DNA from: Leptofilum sp050292445 | Lineage (GTDB): Bacteria > Chloroflexota > Anaerolineae > Promineifilales > Promineifilaceae | Direction: 5' to 3' | NCBI GenBank assembly: GCA_050292445.1 | Contig: JBNKLQ010000013.1 | Location: 1-39,892, forward strand | DNA length: 39,892 bases | Shown here: positions 1 through 9,300 of the stretch, piece after piece | Position numbering within the stretch: the first letter of the stretch is position 1 | Layout: the number at the start of each line of letters is the position of its first letter | Notes under the pieces: generated by a model | Told to the model about the DNA's origin: nothing | What the model saw: only the letters and a program-made list of their open reading frames with translations | Databases searched by the model: none | Program-made: the position numbers and the translations under genes

Positions 1-2
1 GC

Positions 3-914
3 ACACCGCGATGGCCGCGCTACCTACTGGTAGCCGCCGCTGGAGCAACAGTCACCGCTCTGTTGCCCGCCTACCAGTGGGCCGTCACCGGCGACCCGCT
101 GCAAGATCCGCGCCTGCTCTTCTGGCCTTACGATCAACTTGGCTTTGGCGACGACGTAGGCGAAGCGCCCAACCTGATGGAAATCGCCTTGCTAGATGAA
201 GCACCGGGCTACGCCGTGCTGTGGCGCACCGATCCCAGCCAGCCGCCACGGGGCCACACACCGCAGCGCGGCCTGTACAACATTTTGCGCAACTGGGAAT
301 TGCTGCAAAGCGACCTTTTCGGCTGGGTTCCCGTATTCACCTTTAGCTTCATTTGGCTGGCGTTTATTTTAAAACGGCCGTCTCCCACCGACTGGATTTT
401 ACTGGCGACACTTGTGTCACTGGTTGCGGCCGAGGCATTTTACTGGCATTCCGGCATCATGTACGGCCCGCGCTACCTGTATGGGGCGCTGCCTGTGCTG
501 GTGCTGCTTACGGCGCGCGGGGCACAGGCGCTGGCTGGCTGGTTGGGGGGACGAGTGGGTTGGTGGGTTACGGCCGTTCCGCTCACGCTCCTCATTTTGG
601 GCAATGTTTTCAACACCCTGCCCCAGTATGCGCAAAGCTACCGGGGCTTTAATTTTGTAGAGGGAGACAAGGTGGCGCTGGTGGAAACGGCCGTACCACC
701 CAACGAACAGGCACTCATCTTTGTAGACAGTCCCACAGGAAACTGGTGGGAGTATGGCGAACTGTTTTTGGGGAATGAAGGCGGCTTAAACGGCCGTCTC
801 ATCTTCGCCCGCGACCTCGGCGACGCCACCAATCTCTCACTTCGTGCCCTTTATCCAGACTATGTTGCCTATCGATTCAGTAACGGGAAATTAACAAAGC
901 TTGCCGCCCCTTAA
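3..914 (+). CDS. C-terminal part of a polytopic membrane glycosyltransferase-like protein (5' end outside window)
   Basis: The reading frame is open from base 3 with no stop, so the gene begins before the window; the ATG at 63 is internal. The visible 303 residues carry several hydrophobic segments (near the start at LLVAAAGATVTALLPAY, then around VFTFSFIWLAFIL, WILLATLVSLVAAEAFYW, YGALPVLVLLTARGAQAL and VGWWVTAVPLTLLILG), then a soluble C-terminal domain of about 110 residues. The loop-helix signature YWHSGIMYGPRYLYGALP is typical of C-terminal halves of PMT/ArnT-like (GT39/GT83-type) membrane proteins that use polyprenyl-phosphate sugars. The catalytic N-terminal loop is not in view, so substrate and activity cannot be assigned. 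Four ACGGCCGT octamers fall inside it. Confidence 0.7.
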   Translation, partial: TPRWPRYLLVAAAGATVTALLPAYQWAVTGDPLQDPRLLFWPYDQLGFGDDVGEAPNLMEIALLDEAPGYAVLWRTDPSQPPRGHTPQRGLYNILRNWELLQSDLFGWVPVFTFSFIWLAFILKRPSPTDWILLATLVSLVAAEAFYWHSGIMYGPRYLYGALPVLVLLTARGAQALAGWLGGRVGWWVTAVPLTLLILGNVFNTLPQYAQSYRGFNFVEGDKVALVETAVPPNEQALIFVDSPTGNWWEYGELFLGNEGGLNGRLIFARDLGDATNLSLRALYPDYVAYRFSNGKLTKLAAP

Positions 915-938
915 GCCCATTGTGCCAGCCATAAAAAG

Positions 939-968
939 TTGACCCAAGCAAAGGCCAATTTGTATACT
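939..968 (+). promoter_or_regulatory. Putative sigma70-type promoter for the gene at 1029
   Basis: TTGACC (939-944) is followed after 18 bases by TATACT (963-968). It lies in the gap between two genes and 60 bases before the ATG at 1029. Assignment rests on the two hexamers only. Confidence 0.5.
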
Positions 969-1028
969 ATCCAGGCACGTTAGCAAATTTCATTTTCTTC
1001 CTCAAACTTGTTTATTTTAGGAGCCCCC

Positions 1029-1925
1029 ATGGACAATTCCCTTGTTGATCAATCACTATTTGTCACATTGGTTCGCTCGTCCAGCGAAAGAACTGACGCG
1101 CGGATTCTCATCGACAGCATTCGCGCCTTTGCTGGCACCATGAGCCAGTATCCCATTTGGCTTTTTGAAGCCAATCCCCAAGAGGCACCTTGCCAAACTT
1201 TGGCCAGCGCCAATGTTCATATTCTCCCGTTAAACATACCCGACGCCATCAAACCATATTACTTTGCCGACAAAGTGTTTGCCTGTGCCCAGGCAGAAGA
1301 AATGGCTCCGCCGACAGTGCAATCATTAATTTGGATCGATCCCACTTGTCTGGTTATTAAACCACCGGTTTTATTCGATTTGGGCCAATCGTTTGATGCG
1401 GCCGTAAGGCCCGTGCATATTAAAAATGTAGGGCTGCTACCGGAGGAACCGCTGGATAATTTTTGGCAAAAAATCTATGAAACGGTGGGGCTGGATGATA
1501 TTCACAGCACGGTCGAAACGTTTGTGGGCATGCAGCGCATTCGAGCCTATTTTAATTCCCACGCCTTTGCCATCAATCCAACCAGAGGTCTGCTCCGTCA
1601 ATGGCTAGCCTATTTTACGGCGTTGGTGAACGATGAAGCCTACCAAGAGGCAGCTTGCCAGGATGTACGCCATCAAGTTTTCCTGCATCAGGCTGTCTGG
1701 AGCGCCTTGTTGGTTGCCAAATTAGATCCTCAGCGGATTTGCAACTTGCCGCCCGATTACAACTACCCCTACAATTTGCACCAATCTGTGCCAGCCGCAC
1801 GCCGTGCCAAGACCCTAAACGATCTCGTTTGTCTCACCTATGAAGAACGCTCTTTGGACCCCGCTCAGGTAGACGATATTATCATTCACGAGCCGCTGAA
1901 GGCATGGCTATTGGCACACTCATAG
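1029..1925 (+). CDS. Unrecognised protein with GT-A glycosyltransferase-like features
   Basis: 298 residues. I place the start at the ATG at 1029 because AGGAG (1019-1023) lies five bases upstream; a longer in-frame start at 1008 has no such site. There is no signal peptide or membrane segment. The middle contains the segment SLIWIDPTCLVIKPP, which resembles the acidic, metal-binding 'hydrophobic-strand + DxD' region of nucleotide-sugar transferases. It is preceded by YYFADKVFACAQAEEMA, comparable to the K..A...AE helix in GT8-like folds. I do not recognise a named family, so function is open; a carbohydrate-transfer role fits the flanking genes but is inference. The gene has one GCGGCCGT near-match but no full ACGGCCGT. 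Confidence 0.6.
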   Translation: MDNSLVDQSLFVTLVRSSSERTDARILIDSIRAFAGTMSQYPIWLFEANPQEAPCQTLASANVHILPLNIPDAIKPYYFADKVFACAQAEEMAPPTVQSLIWIDPTCLVIKPPVLFDLGQSFDAAVRPVHIKNVGLLPEEPLDNFWQKIYETVGLDDIHSTVETFVGMQRIRAYFNSHAFAINPTRGLLRQWLAYFTALVNDEAYQEAACQDVRHQVFLHQAVWSALLVAKLDPQRICNLPPDYNYPYNLHQSVPAARRAKTLNDLVCLTYEERSLDPAQVDDIIIHEPLKAWLLAHS

Positions 1926-2198
1926 GCTTTGTAACCGTTTGCCAATAAGTCTGCAAAATTGTGCGAACGGTACCCACTTCCCCCGAACAGAAGGAAAGTT
2001 TGCAGGTAGTTTGCAGGTAACCCGATTGACAATGCCCCATTTTCATTGATACCCTTTGAATGGTGTCTTTCCCTATACTGTTTGTATGGGGTGTGTTGAC
2101 GCAAAAGGGAAACGGCCGTTCATGACCAACTTCTCCAAAATGGTCTGAATCAATTAGGTGAGAGGGGGAGCGTTCTCACACCCGAAGGACGGTTTTTC
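1926..2198. other. Intergenic region with an 11-bp tandem repeat and a possible promoter
   Basis: This 273-base gap holds a perfect tandem duplication of GTTTGCAGGTA (1998-2008 and 2009-2019). Just after it is TTGACA (2026-2031) with a weak GATACC hexamer 16 bases on (2048-2053), which may be the promoter for the methyltransferase at 2199. One ACGGCCGT (2112-2119) is also here. No ORF of note is seen. Confidence 0.4.
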
Positions 2199-2870
2199 AT
2201 GGGCACACCTGTTAGTCGGGTTGTTCGTTCCAAAGAGAATGCCAGGGCCAACTATAATCGGATGAGCCGCTGGTATGACATTGTTGCTGGTAGTTCCGAA
2301 AAAAAATACCGTGATATTGGCCTACAAAAGCTGGCCGCACGCCCAGGTGAACGCATCCTGGAAATTGGCTTTGGCACCGGACACTGCATTCTGGCGCTGG
2401 CCCAGGCCGTAGGCAAGACGGGCCAAGTATGCGGCATTGATTTGTCAGACGGCATGTTGGCTGTTACCCAGAACCGACTTTATGAGGCGGGCTTGCTGGA
2501 TCGGACTGATTTGCGTGTGGGCGATGCGGCTGACCTACCCTTTGCCGATAGCGAGTTTGACGCTGTGTTTATGAGCTTCACCCTGGAGCTGTTTGACTCG
2601 CCTGAAATCCCCATCGTGTTGGACCAATGCTATCGCGTTTTGCGGCCAGGGGGGCGTTTTTCTGTCGTGTCGCTGGTGAAAAAGGCTGGAACGGCCGTAA
2701 AAATTTACGAATGGTTCCACGAAAAAATGCCCGTCGCTGTCGATTGCCGCCCCATTTATGCTCAAGCCGATCTCACCACTGCCAGATTTAACATCCAAGA
2801 TGTCTCCGCGCTTTCAATGTGGGGCCTGCCTGTGGAAATTATCCTGGCACAAAAGGGTGATTCACCATGA
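2199..2870 (+). CDS. Class I SAM-dependent methyltransferase (UbiE-like)
   Basis: 223 residues, the usual size for a single-domain Rossmann methyltransferase. Motif I is ILEIGFGTGHCILALAQ (residues about 49-65). The acidic residue ending strand 2 is in VCGIDLSDGML, motif post-II is LRVGDAADLPFADSEFDAVFMSF, and the LRPGGRFSVVS strand follows. This order matches the UbiE/COQ5 and general Methyltransf_11 groups; the methyl acceptor is not evident. The start is supported by an AAGGA-type site before the ATG. The stop overlaps the start of the following glycosyltransferase by four bases (ATGA), so the two are translationally coupled and probably act on the same lipid or glycan. One ACGGCCGT encodes Thr-Ala-Val at 2691. 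Confidence 0.85.
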   Translation: MGTPVSRVVRSKENARANYNRMSRWYDIVAGSSEKKYRDIGLQKLAARPGERILEIGFGTGHCILALAQAVGKTGQVCGIDLSDGMLAVTQNRLYEAGLLDRTDLRVGDAADLPFADSEFDAVFMSFTLELFDSPEIPIVLDQCYRVLRPGGRFSVVSLVKKAGTAVKIYEWFHEKMPVAVDCRPIYAQADLTTARFNIQDVSALSMWGLPVEIILAQKGDSP

Positions 2871-4177
2871 GGTATGCTTATCTAGCCACGGGCGCTGCCA
2901 ATATGTACTGTGGCAGCTGCATGCGCGATAACACCCTGGTTGCCGCCATGAAATCGCTCGGTCACGATGCCTGCATGATCCCGATGTACACACCACTGCG
3001 GGTCGATGAGGACAGCGTCAGCGAAAATCATGTGTTTTATGGCGGCATCGAAGCATATTTACTGCAACGTTACCCCCGCCCTTCCTTCTGGCGCGACAAG
3101 CTGATGCGGCTTGCCGGTTCCCAGGCACTCATTCGTCTCATGCCTCACTTAGACGTTGGCTCTGCTGTTGACCCCACCCAAAATGCCGAATTGACCCTCT
3201 CCATGCTGCGCGGTGAAGCAGGCAACCAAAAAGCGTTGCTCGATGAAATGGTGCACTGGCTCAAAAACGCCTTGAGACCAGACCTGGTACATGTCACCAA
3301 TACGCTCATTTCTGGGCCAGTCCCGGCCATCAAAAAGGCACTTAACGTGCCTGTTGTTTGTGGCCTGCATGGGGAAGACATTTTTATTGATGGTCTGCCC
3401 ACGTCTTACCGCAAGCAAGCCATCGACTTGATCCGCAAAAATGCGGTCCATATCGACCATTTTATTGCCATCAGTCAATATTATGCCGACTATTTCGGCA
3501 ATCTAATTGGTATTGACCCGGCTAAAATCACGCTGGTCAGGCCGGGGATTGCTCTCCAAGATTACCAGGCTCTCAACAGAAAACTGCCTGGAATGCCGCT
3601 AACGATTGGCTATCTGGCCCGCATTTCACCAGAAAAAGGGCTGCATCTTTTGGTGGAAGCGTTTATTCGCCTGCATAAATCGGGGCAATTCCCTGGATTG
3701 CGACTGAGAGCCGCTGGCTATCTGAGCAGAGCACACACTGCGTATGTGGATAGCATTCGCCGCCGGGCAAAGCAGGCCGGGGTCGAAGAGCAGGTGGAGA
3801 TCATCGGCACGGTAGACAGGCAGGAAAAGCTGGACTTTTTGCAAAGTCTGGACATTTTCTCGGTACCCACCATCTACCGCGATCCCAAAGGGCTGCCCGT
3901 GTTAGAAGCGTTGGCCAGCGGCGTGTCGGTTGTGCAACCAGATCATGGTGCCTTCCCCGAGCTTTTAGCGGCAACGGGCGGCGGGCTGCTACACAAGCCA
4001 GAAGACCCTGTGGACCTGTCTGAGAAGTTGGCCACTTTGCTGCATAATGCCCAGCTGCGCCAGGAATTTAACCAACGGGGGCGTACGGCCGTTCACGCCA
4101 CATTTTCCGCTGAACGCATGGCAGCCGAAACTGTCCAGGTTTACCAGCAGGTTAGCCAGAGGATGGTGCCATGTTAG
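2867..4177 (+). CDS. Glycosyltransferase family 4 (GT-B fold)
   Basis: 436 residues. The N-terminal GT-B domain opens with MRYAYLATGAANMYCGSCMR, a start seen in a subgroup of GT4 proteins that have a CGSC..D motif in place of the usual Gly-rich loop. The C-terminal nucleotide-sugar-binding domain is clear: IGYLARISPEKGLHLLVEAF (residues about 246-265), then GTVDRQEKLDFLQSLDIFSVPT and PKGLPVLEALASGVSVVQPD, which carry the E-x7-E type donor-binding motif. No membrane segment is visible. The start overlaps the methyltransferase stop, and the end overlaps the next kinase gene by seven bases. The donor and acceptor sugars cannot be told from sequence. Confidence 0.88.
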   Translation: MRYAYLATGAANMYCGSCMRDNTLVAAMKSLGHDACMIPMYTPLRVDEDSVSENHVFYGGIEAYLLQRYPRPSFWRDKLMRLAGSQALIRLMPHLDVGSAVDPTQNAELTLSMLRGEAGNQKALLDEMVHWLKNALRPDLVHVTNTLISGPVPAIKKALNVPVVCGLHGEDIFIDGLPTSYRKQAIDLIRKNAVHIDHFIAISQYYADYFGNLIGIDPAKITLVRPGIALQDYQALNRKLPGMPLTIGYLARISPEKGLHLLVEAFIRLHKSGQFPGLRLRAAGYLSRAHTAYVDSIRRRAKQAGVEEQVEIIGTVDRQEKLDFLQSLDIFSVPTIYRDPKGLPVLEALASGVSVVQPDHGAFPELLAATGGGLLHKPEDPVDLSEKLATLLHNAQLRQEFNQRGRTAVHATFSAERMAAETVQVYQQVSQRMVPC

Positions 4178-5550
4178 CCCAACTGCGCAGCTGGATCGCC
4201 CCGCCAGTCTTTGCCAATAATGAAGAAAAGACACGTGTTGCCCGACTGCTGCACATCATTCTCATTACCGTCATGGTTCTGGTGATGATATTTAGCGTGC
4301 CTGCCTTTTTGTTGACACCGGAAATCGGCCGTATTTTGATCGAGCTTTTTTTGGGGGCCTGGGCACTATTAGTGCTCATGTTACTGCGGCGCGGGCATGT
4401 CTATCTGGCCGGATTTCTCTTGTCGTTTACGCTGTGGGCAGTGGTTTCTTATGGCACGTATGAGGCCGGCGGATTTCGCGGCTCAACCATGTCTGCCTAT
4501 TTCGGCATCATTCTGATTGCCGAATTGCTCCTGGGTTCCCGTGCCGGGGCTATTTTTGGTTTGCTGTCCATCGCCGCGACCGGTTTGATGTATTATGCAG
4601 AAGAGCGTGGCTTGATGCCGCCACCTGCTAATTATGCTACCTTAGAAACTTTTTGGATTGAATTTTCTGTGGTGGTGATCGGTGTTGTTGGCTTACTTTC
4701 TCTGGTTGTCAACAGTTTGCGGCGGGCTTTAGACCGGGCTCGTCGCAATGAAAAAGAGTTAGCCCTAAAAATCGAGGAAACGCAGATTCTGGCCCAAAAA
4801 GCAACCGAGGCCAATGAGTTCAAATCTCAACTAATCGCCCGAATCAGCCATGAATTACGTACACCTCTTGGGGCTTTAATGGGCATGTCAGAAATGTTAG
4901 GCCAAAACATTTATGGCCCCCTTACCCAGGCACAGCAGGATATTACCAATCGCATCATTAATAATTCGCAGGAACTGCAACATGTTTTTGCTGAGCTCCT
5001 GGACCAGTCCCAAATTGAGTCAGGACAGCTGCGTCTAAAAGAAGAGCTTTTCTCACCCCAGGTATTGATCCAAAAGATTCATGCCCAATGTTTGCCGCTG
5101 GCAGAGCGAAAAGGATTAGCTTTACAAGTTGATGTTCATCCAGATTTGCCAGAGTTGTTGATTGGGGACAAAGAAAGAATCGAACAATGTTTATCTAACC
5201 TGGTTGTCAATGCCATAAAATTCACCAGAACTGGTCATGTTCAGATGAGTGCTCGAATAAAAGACCATGATCATTGGTTGTTACAGGTTAAGGATACAGG
5301 TGTCGGCATTGCGCCGGAAATCCAGACTTATATTTTTGAACCGTTTCGTCGGGCAGACGAATCAACCAGGCGCGAATTTGGTGGTGTGGGGTTGGGGTTA
5401 TCAATTGTACAACAGCTAACCACTGCCATGAATGGCACGGTTCATGTAGAGAGTGAGGTTGGTCATGGCAGCACATTTACAATCATTTTACCTCAGCAAA
5501 CATCTGTGAATCATCGTGCTACAAACAGTATGGTATCAAACAACAAGTAG
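4171..5550 (+). CDS. Membrane-bound sensor histidine kinase
   Basis: 459 residues. The first about 190 residues hold five or six hydrophobic segments (starting LLHIILITVMVLVMIFSVPAF) that form an integral membrane sensor without a large extracellular loop. A short coiled-coil linker leads to the HisKA dimerisation domain with ARISHELRTPLGALMGMSE; the phospho-acceptor is His227. The ATPase domain has N box NLVVNAIKFT, G1 DTGVGIAPE and G2 GVGLGLSIV. All catalytic motifs are intact. The gene overlaps the GT4 gene by seven bases and is followed 64 bases later by a lone receiver domain, its likely partner. The signal sensed is unknown. Confidence 0.92.
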   Translation: MLAQLRSWIAPPVFANNEEKTRVARLLHIILITVMVLVMIFSVPAFLLTPEIGRILIELFLGAWALLVLMLLRRGHVYLAGFLLSFTLWAVVSYGTYEAGGFRGSTMSAYFGIILIAELLLGSRAGAIFGLLSIAATGLMYYAEERGLMPPPANYATLETFWIEFSVVVIGVVGLLSLVVNSLRRALDRARRNEKELALKIEETQILAQKATEANEFKSQLIARISHELRTPLGALMGMSEMLGQNIYGPLTQAQQDITNRIINNSQELQHVFAELLDQSQIESGQLRLKEELFSPQVLIQKIHAQCLPLAERKGLALQVDVHPDLPELLIGDKERIEQCLSNLVVNAIKFTRTGHVQMSARIKDHDHWLLQVKDTGVGIAPEIQTYIFEPFRRADESTRREFGGVGLGLSIVQQLTTAMNGTVHVESEVGHGSTFTIILPQQTSVNHRATNSMVSNNK

Positions 5551-5614
5551 GCACGCTTTTCGTCACAGGTGATACATACCTTCAGCGTCAATAAAGATGA
5601 GATAAGGATCATCT

Positions 5615-6010
5615 ATGAATATCAACTTGGAAACCAAACCCATTGCCAAACCTTTAGCCATAATCATTGAAGACAATGAGGATCAGAACCTGGTTTTCAC
5701 AACGGCGTTGGAACAGGCTGGCTACTACACAGAGTCTATCCAGGACGGGACAAGGGCACAAAAACGGCTCACCGAGGTGATTCCCAAAGTTGTTGTCCTG
5801 GATCTACATCTGCCAGGTATTGACGGCGAAAAGCTTTTAAACCAGATACGTACCGATAGGCGGCTAACTGAAACCCGTGTGATATTGGCCACGGCCGATG
5901 CCTTGCTGGCTTCATCGTTGCAATCTCAGGCAGATTTTGTTTTTTTAAAGCCCATTAGCTTCTCTCAGCTAAACCAACTAGCCGTTCGCTTTCACCGTCC
6001 GTCTGCCTAA
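5615..6010 (+). CDS. Single-domain response regulator (receiver only)
   Basis: 131 residues, essentially one CheY-like receiver. The acidic pocket is IIIEDNEDQN (Glu19, Asp20), the phospho-acceptor Asp63 is in VVVLDLHLPGIDG, the conserved Thr is in VILATADALL, and the Lys is in FVFLKPIS. There is no output domain, so it works by protein contact or as a phosphorelay intermediate, as Spo0F- and DivK-like proteins do. It lies between two histidine kinase genes, and either could phosphorylate it. A GATAAGGATC stretch before the ATG supplies a ribosome-binding site. Confidence 0.92.
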   Translation: MNINLETKPIAKPLAIIIEDNEDQNLVFTTALEQAGYYTESIQDGTRAQKRLTEVIPKVVVLDLHLPGIDGEKLLNQIRTDRRLTETRVILATADALLASSLQSQADFVFLKPISFSQLNQLAVRFHRPSA

Positions 6011-6314
6011 AATTAGGCACGGTATCATCATACATCCCCTTTTGGAAATGTGCTGTTTCCTCGTTGGACGTTTTCTTCCATCGCCAAGGCAAATCCACAG
6101 TCAAAGCAAATCCACATCTTAGTACTTTTGGTTGAAACGTGAGGAAAACGGCCGTTCCTCTTGTTTTCCACACCATATTTCGGCTAAGATGATTGTAAAC
6201 CTCAAACGCATTTATTTGCACTGCGTGAGCAATCGGCAACATCCTCAAGAGAATCTTTGTTTGCCACTTCTTTAAATGAAATCCTTCACTAGACGCAGAT
6301 AAAGAGACCTTCAA
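6011..6314. other. Intergenic region containing a HIP-like hairpin and a short direct repeat
   Basis: This gap of 304 bases has no credible gene. It holds a hairpin centred on ACGGCCGT (6141-6160, arms GAGGA/TCCTC with a small bulge). It also has an 11-base direct repeat, GCAAATCCACA, at 6089-6099 and 6106-6116. The hairpin could end transcription from the response regulator, but there is no U-tract. Confidence 0.4.
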
Positions 6315-9300
6315 ATGAGTAACCAAACATCAAAGGCCCAAATAACCAAACTAAAGCAGACAGAGAAGGAACAACAAACGCTACTTTGGTTTTGGGAAAG
6401 CCTGGACCAAGTCAACCGTGCCATACAGGGAACAAATGACATGGAACAGGTACTAAGCGACGTATCAGACATACTTCTGACGATCTTTGAATGCGACCGA
6501 GTGTGGCTTGTTTATCCTTGCGACCCGAACTCAGCCACCTGGCAATTGTCAATGGAGCGAACTCAACCAGAATATCCCAGTGGTCTGCATTTAGGAGAGG
6601 AAATGCCGCAGAACCCGGAGAATGCGGCCTTGTGTCGAATACTGCTGGACGCGTCTGGTCCTGTGCAGTTCAATCTAGAGACTGAACATCAGGTTCCAAC
6701 AGACCTTGCCCAAAAACACAGCGTTCACTCTCTCATCGCTATGGCCTTTTTTCCAAAATCTGGCAACCCCTGGTCTATAGCAATGCACCAATGTACCTAC
6801 CCAAGAGACTGGCTGCTGCAGGAAGTACGGCTTTTTCAAGAAATTGGTCGGCGGCTAGCTGATGCCTGGACTAATCTATTGATGTTTCATGATCTACAAG
6901 AAAGCAAACGCAACTTAGAAGAGGTTCAACGTATCGCTCATTTAAGTCACTGGGAACATAACCTTCGGACTGACAAGATGATCGGGTCAGATGAGATTGC
7001 CCGAATCTTTGGAATAGCATCATCCGATCAGCACCTGGATCAGTTTATGGAACTCGTTCACCCAGAAGATCGGCAAATCATTAGCCAAAAAATAGCAAGT
7101 GCGATCCGTTCAGGTCAGATCTTTGACGTTGAATACCGCATCATTCGCCCCTCTGGAGAAGTAAGGACAATTTACGCTCAGGGCACAGTGATAAGGGATG
7201 AAACCGGCGAAGCAAAACGTATATTTGGTACGATACAAGACATCACTGAGCAGAAGTTGGCGGAAGAAAAACTCCGTGAAAGTAACGAACGCTTCCAACT
7301 GTTGGCCGAATCCTCCCTCACCGGTATCTACCTTATCCAAGAGAATATATTTCGCTACGTCAACCCGGCCATGGCGCAAATATTCGGTTATGAAGTCGAA
7401 GAAATAATCGACAAACTTGGCCCAATGGACATGGTTTATCCAGATGACCGCCCCTTGGTTACCGAGAACCTGCGCCGCCGCATCGCAGGCGAAGAAGAAG
7501 CCATTCATTATGATTTCCTCGGTTTACGCAAAGATGGTTCGGCAATCGATATCGAGGTGTACGGCCGTCGAATTGAGTATGGTGGGAAATCAGGCATCAT
7601 TGGCACACTGATGGACGTTACCCAGCGCAAAAAAACCGAGGAGGCATTGCAACGCAATCGTGAGGCAGAATTACAATTTTCCGAACAGCTGGCAGCATTA
7701 CAAGAAGTCACCAACCAACTCTCCAAGGTGGAATCCTCGGATGATCTAATTCGGCAAGCTGTTCAATTGGGACGATCTCGTCTGGGATTCGACCGCGTCA
7801 GTATCTGGTTCATTGAAGAGGACCTTGGAATTATGCAAGGTTCGTTTGGTACGGATGAATATGGCGAGCTACGGGACGAGCGGGAGTCACAGGTCGAGTT
7901 CAAGCATGAAGGATTGGCATGGCGCGCTTTTTCGCAAAAGGAGCCGATGGCTTTAGTCGAACATATTTCTTTGCGAGATCATTTGGGCCAGGAAGTGGGC
8001 GAGGGCGATAACGCCGTGGCTACCCTGTGGGATGGGGACGAGGTGGCCGGTGTTATCTATGTTGACAATCTTCTCTCCCGTATACCCATCGGGGACCATA
8101 GTCTTGAGATTCTGAGACTTTATGCTACAACGTTGGGACATCTCATCACACGGAAACGAGCCGAGGAAGCCCAACGTGACAGCGAGACTCGCTTCCGTAC
8201 GTTGGTGGAACACGCAGCTGACGCCTTTTTCCTACACGATGCGAAGGGAACAATCTTGGATGTAAACCAACAAGCTTGCGCAAGCCTGGGCTACAGTCGC
8301 GAGGAGTTGATCGGGATGTCTCCTACTGCCTTTGATGCAGGTGCTGATAAGGATAAGCTCAGTGCTGAGCAGGTGGAATCACGATTGGATGCAGGAGAAG
8401 TGGTTGCATTTGAAACCCAGCACCGCCGGAAGGATGGTACTGTATTCCCTGTTGAGATTCGCACCCGCCCTTTCTGGCAGGGCGAGTATCGCTTTTCGGT
8501 TTCCCTGGCCCAGGACATCTCCGAACGTAAGCAAGTGCAGAAGGCACTCACCTTGTTCCGCAGCCTCATTGACCACGCCAACGACGCCATTGAGGTCATT
8601 GACCCGGAAACGGGGCGCTATCTCGATGCAAATAAGCCAGCATACCAGATCCTCGGCTACACTCGTGAGGAGTTTCTAAATCTCACCACTTACGACATAG
8701 ATCCCCAGGCCGCTGGAACATCCAGGCAGCAAGTTATGGAAGAGGTGCAACGTACAGGTACGGTAGTCCATGAGAGTCTACATCGGCGCAAAGATGGCTC
8801 AACTTTTCCAGTCGAAGTCAATGTCAGTCACATTCACCTGGATCGCGATTACGTACTCGCAGTAGTTCGTGACATCACCGAGCGAAAGCGAGCCGAAGAA
8901 GAAATCCACAACCTGAATCGGGAACTCGAACAACGGGTTGTTGAACGCACAGCCCAACTAGAAGCAGCCAACAAAGAACTGGAAGCCTTTGCCTACTCAG
9001 TCTCGCACGATCTACGCGCCCCACTGCGCCATGTTGATGGGTTTCTTGAATTGCTGCAAAAAAGAAACGAGGTGACGCTTGATGAACGCAGCCGACATTA
9101 CATGAATACCATTTCAGATGCGGCCAGGCGAATGGGCCAATTGATTGACGACCTGCTCACCTTCTCACGGATGGGGCGGAATGAGCTATCTAAAACCTCG
9201 GTTGACTTGAACGTTTTAGTGGAAGAGGTGATTCAGGAACTTGCGCCGGAGGTAAACGGCCGTTCCATTCACTGGCATATTGCGGACCTACCCACTGTCA

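Noticed and set aside
5955..6326. 123-codon minus-strand frame across the gap between the receiver and the GAF/PAS kinase
   Set aside because: It overlaps both neighbouring genes in antisense, has no recognisable motif and contains the HIP-like hairpin.
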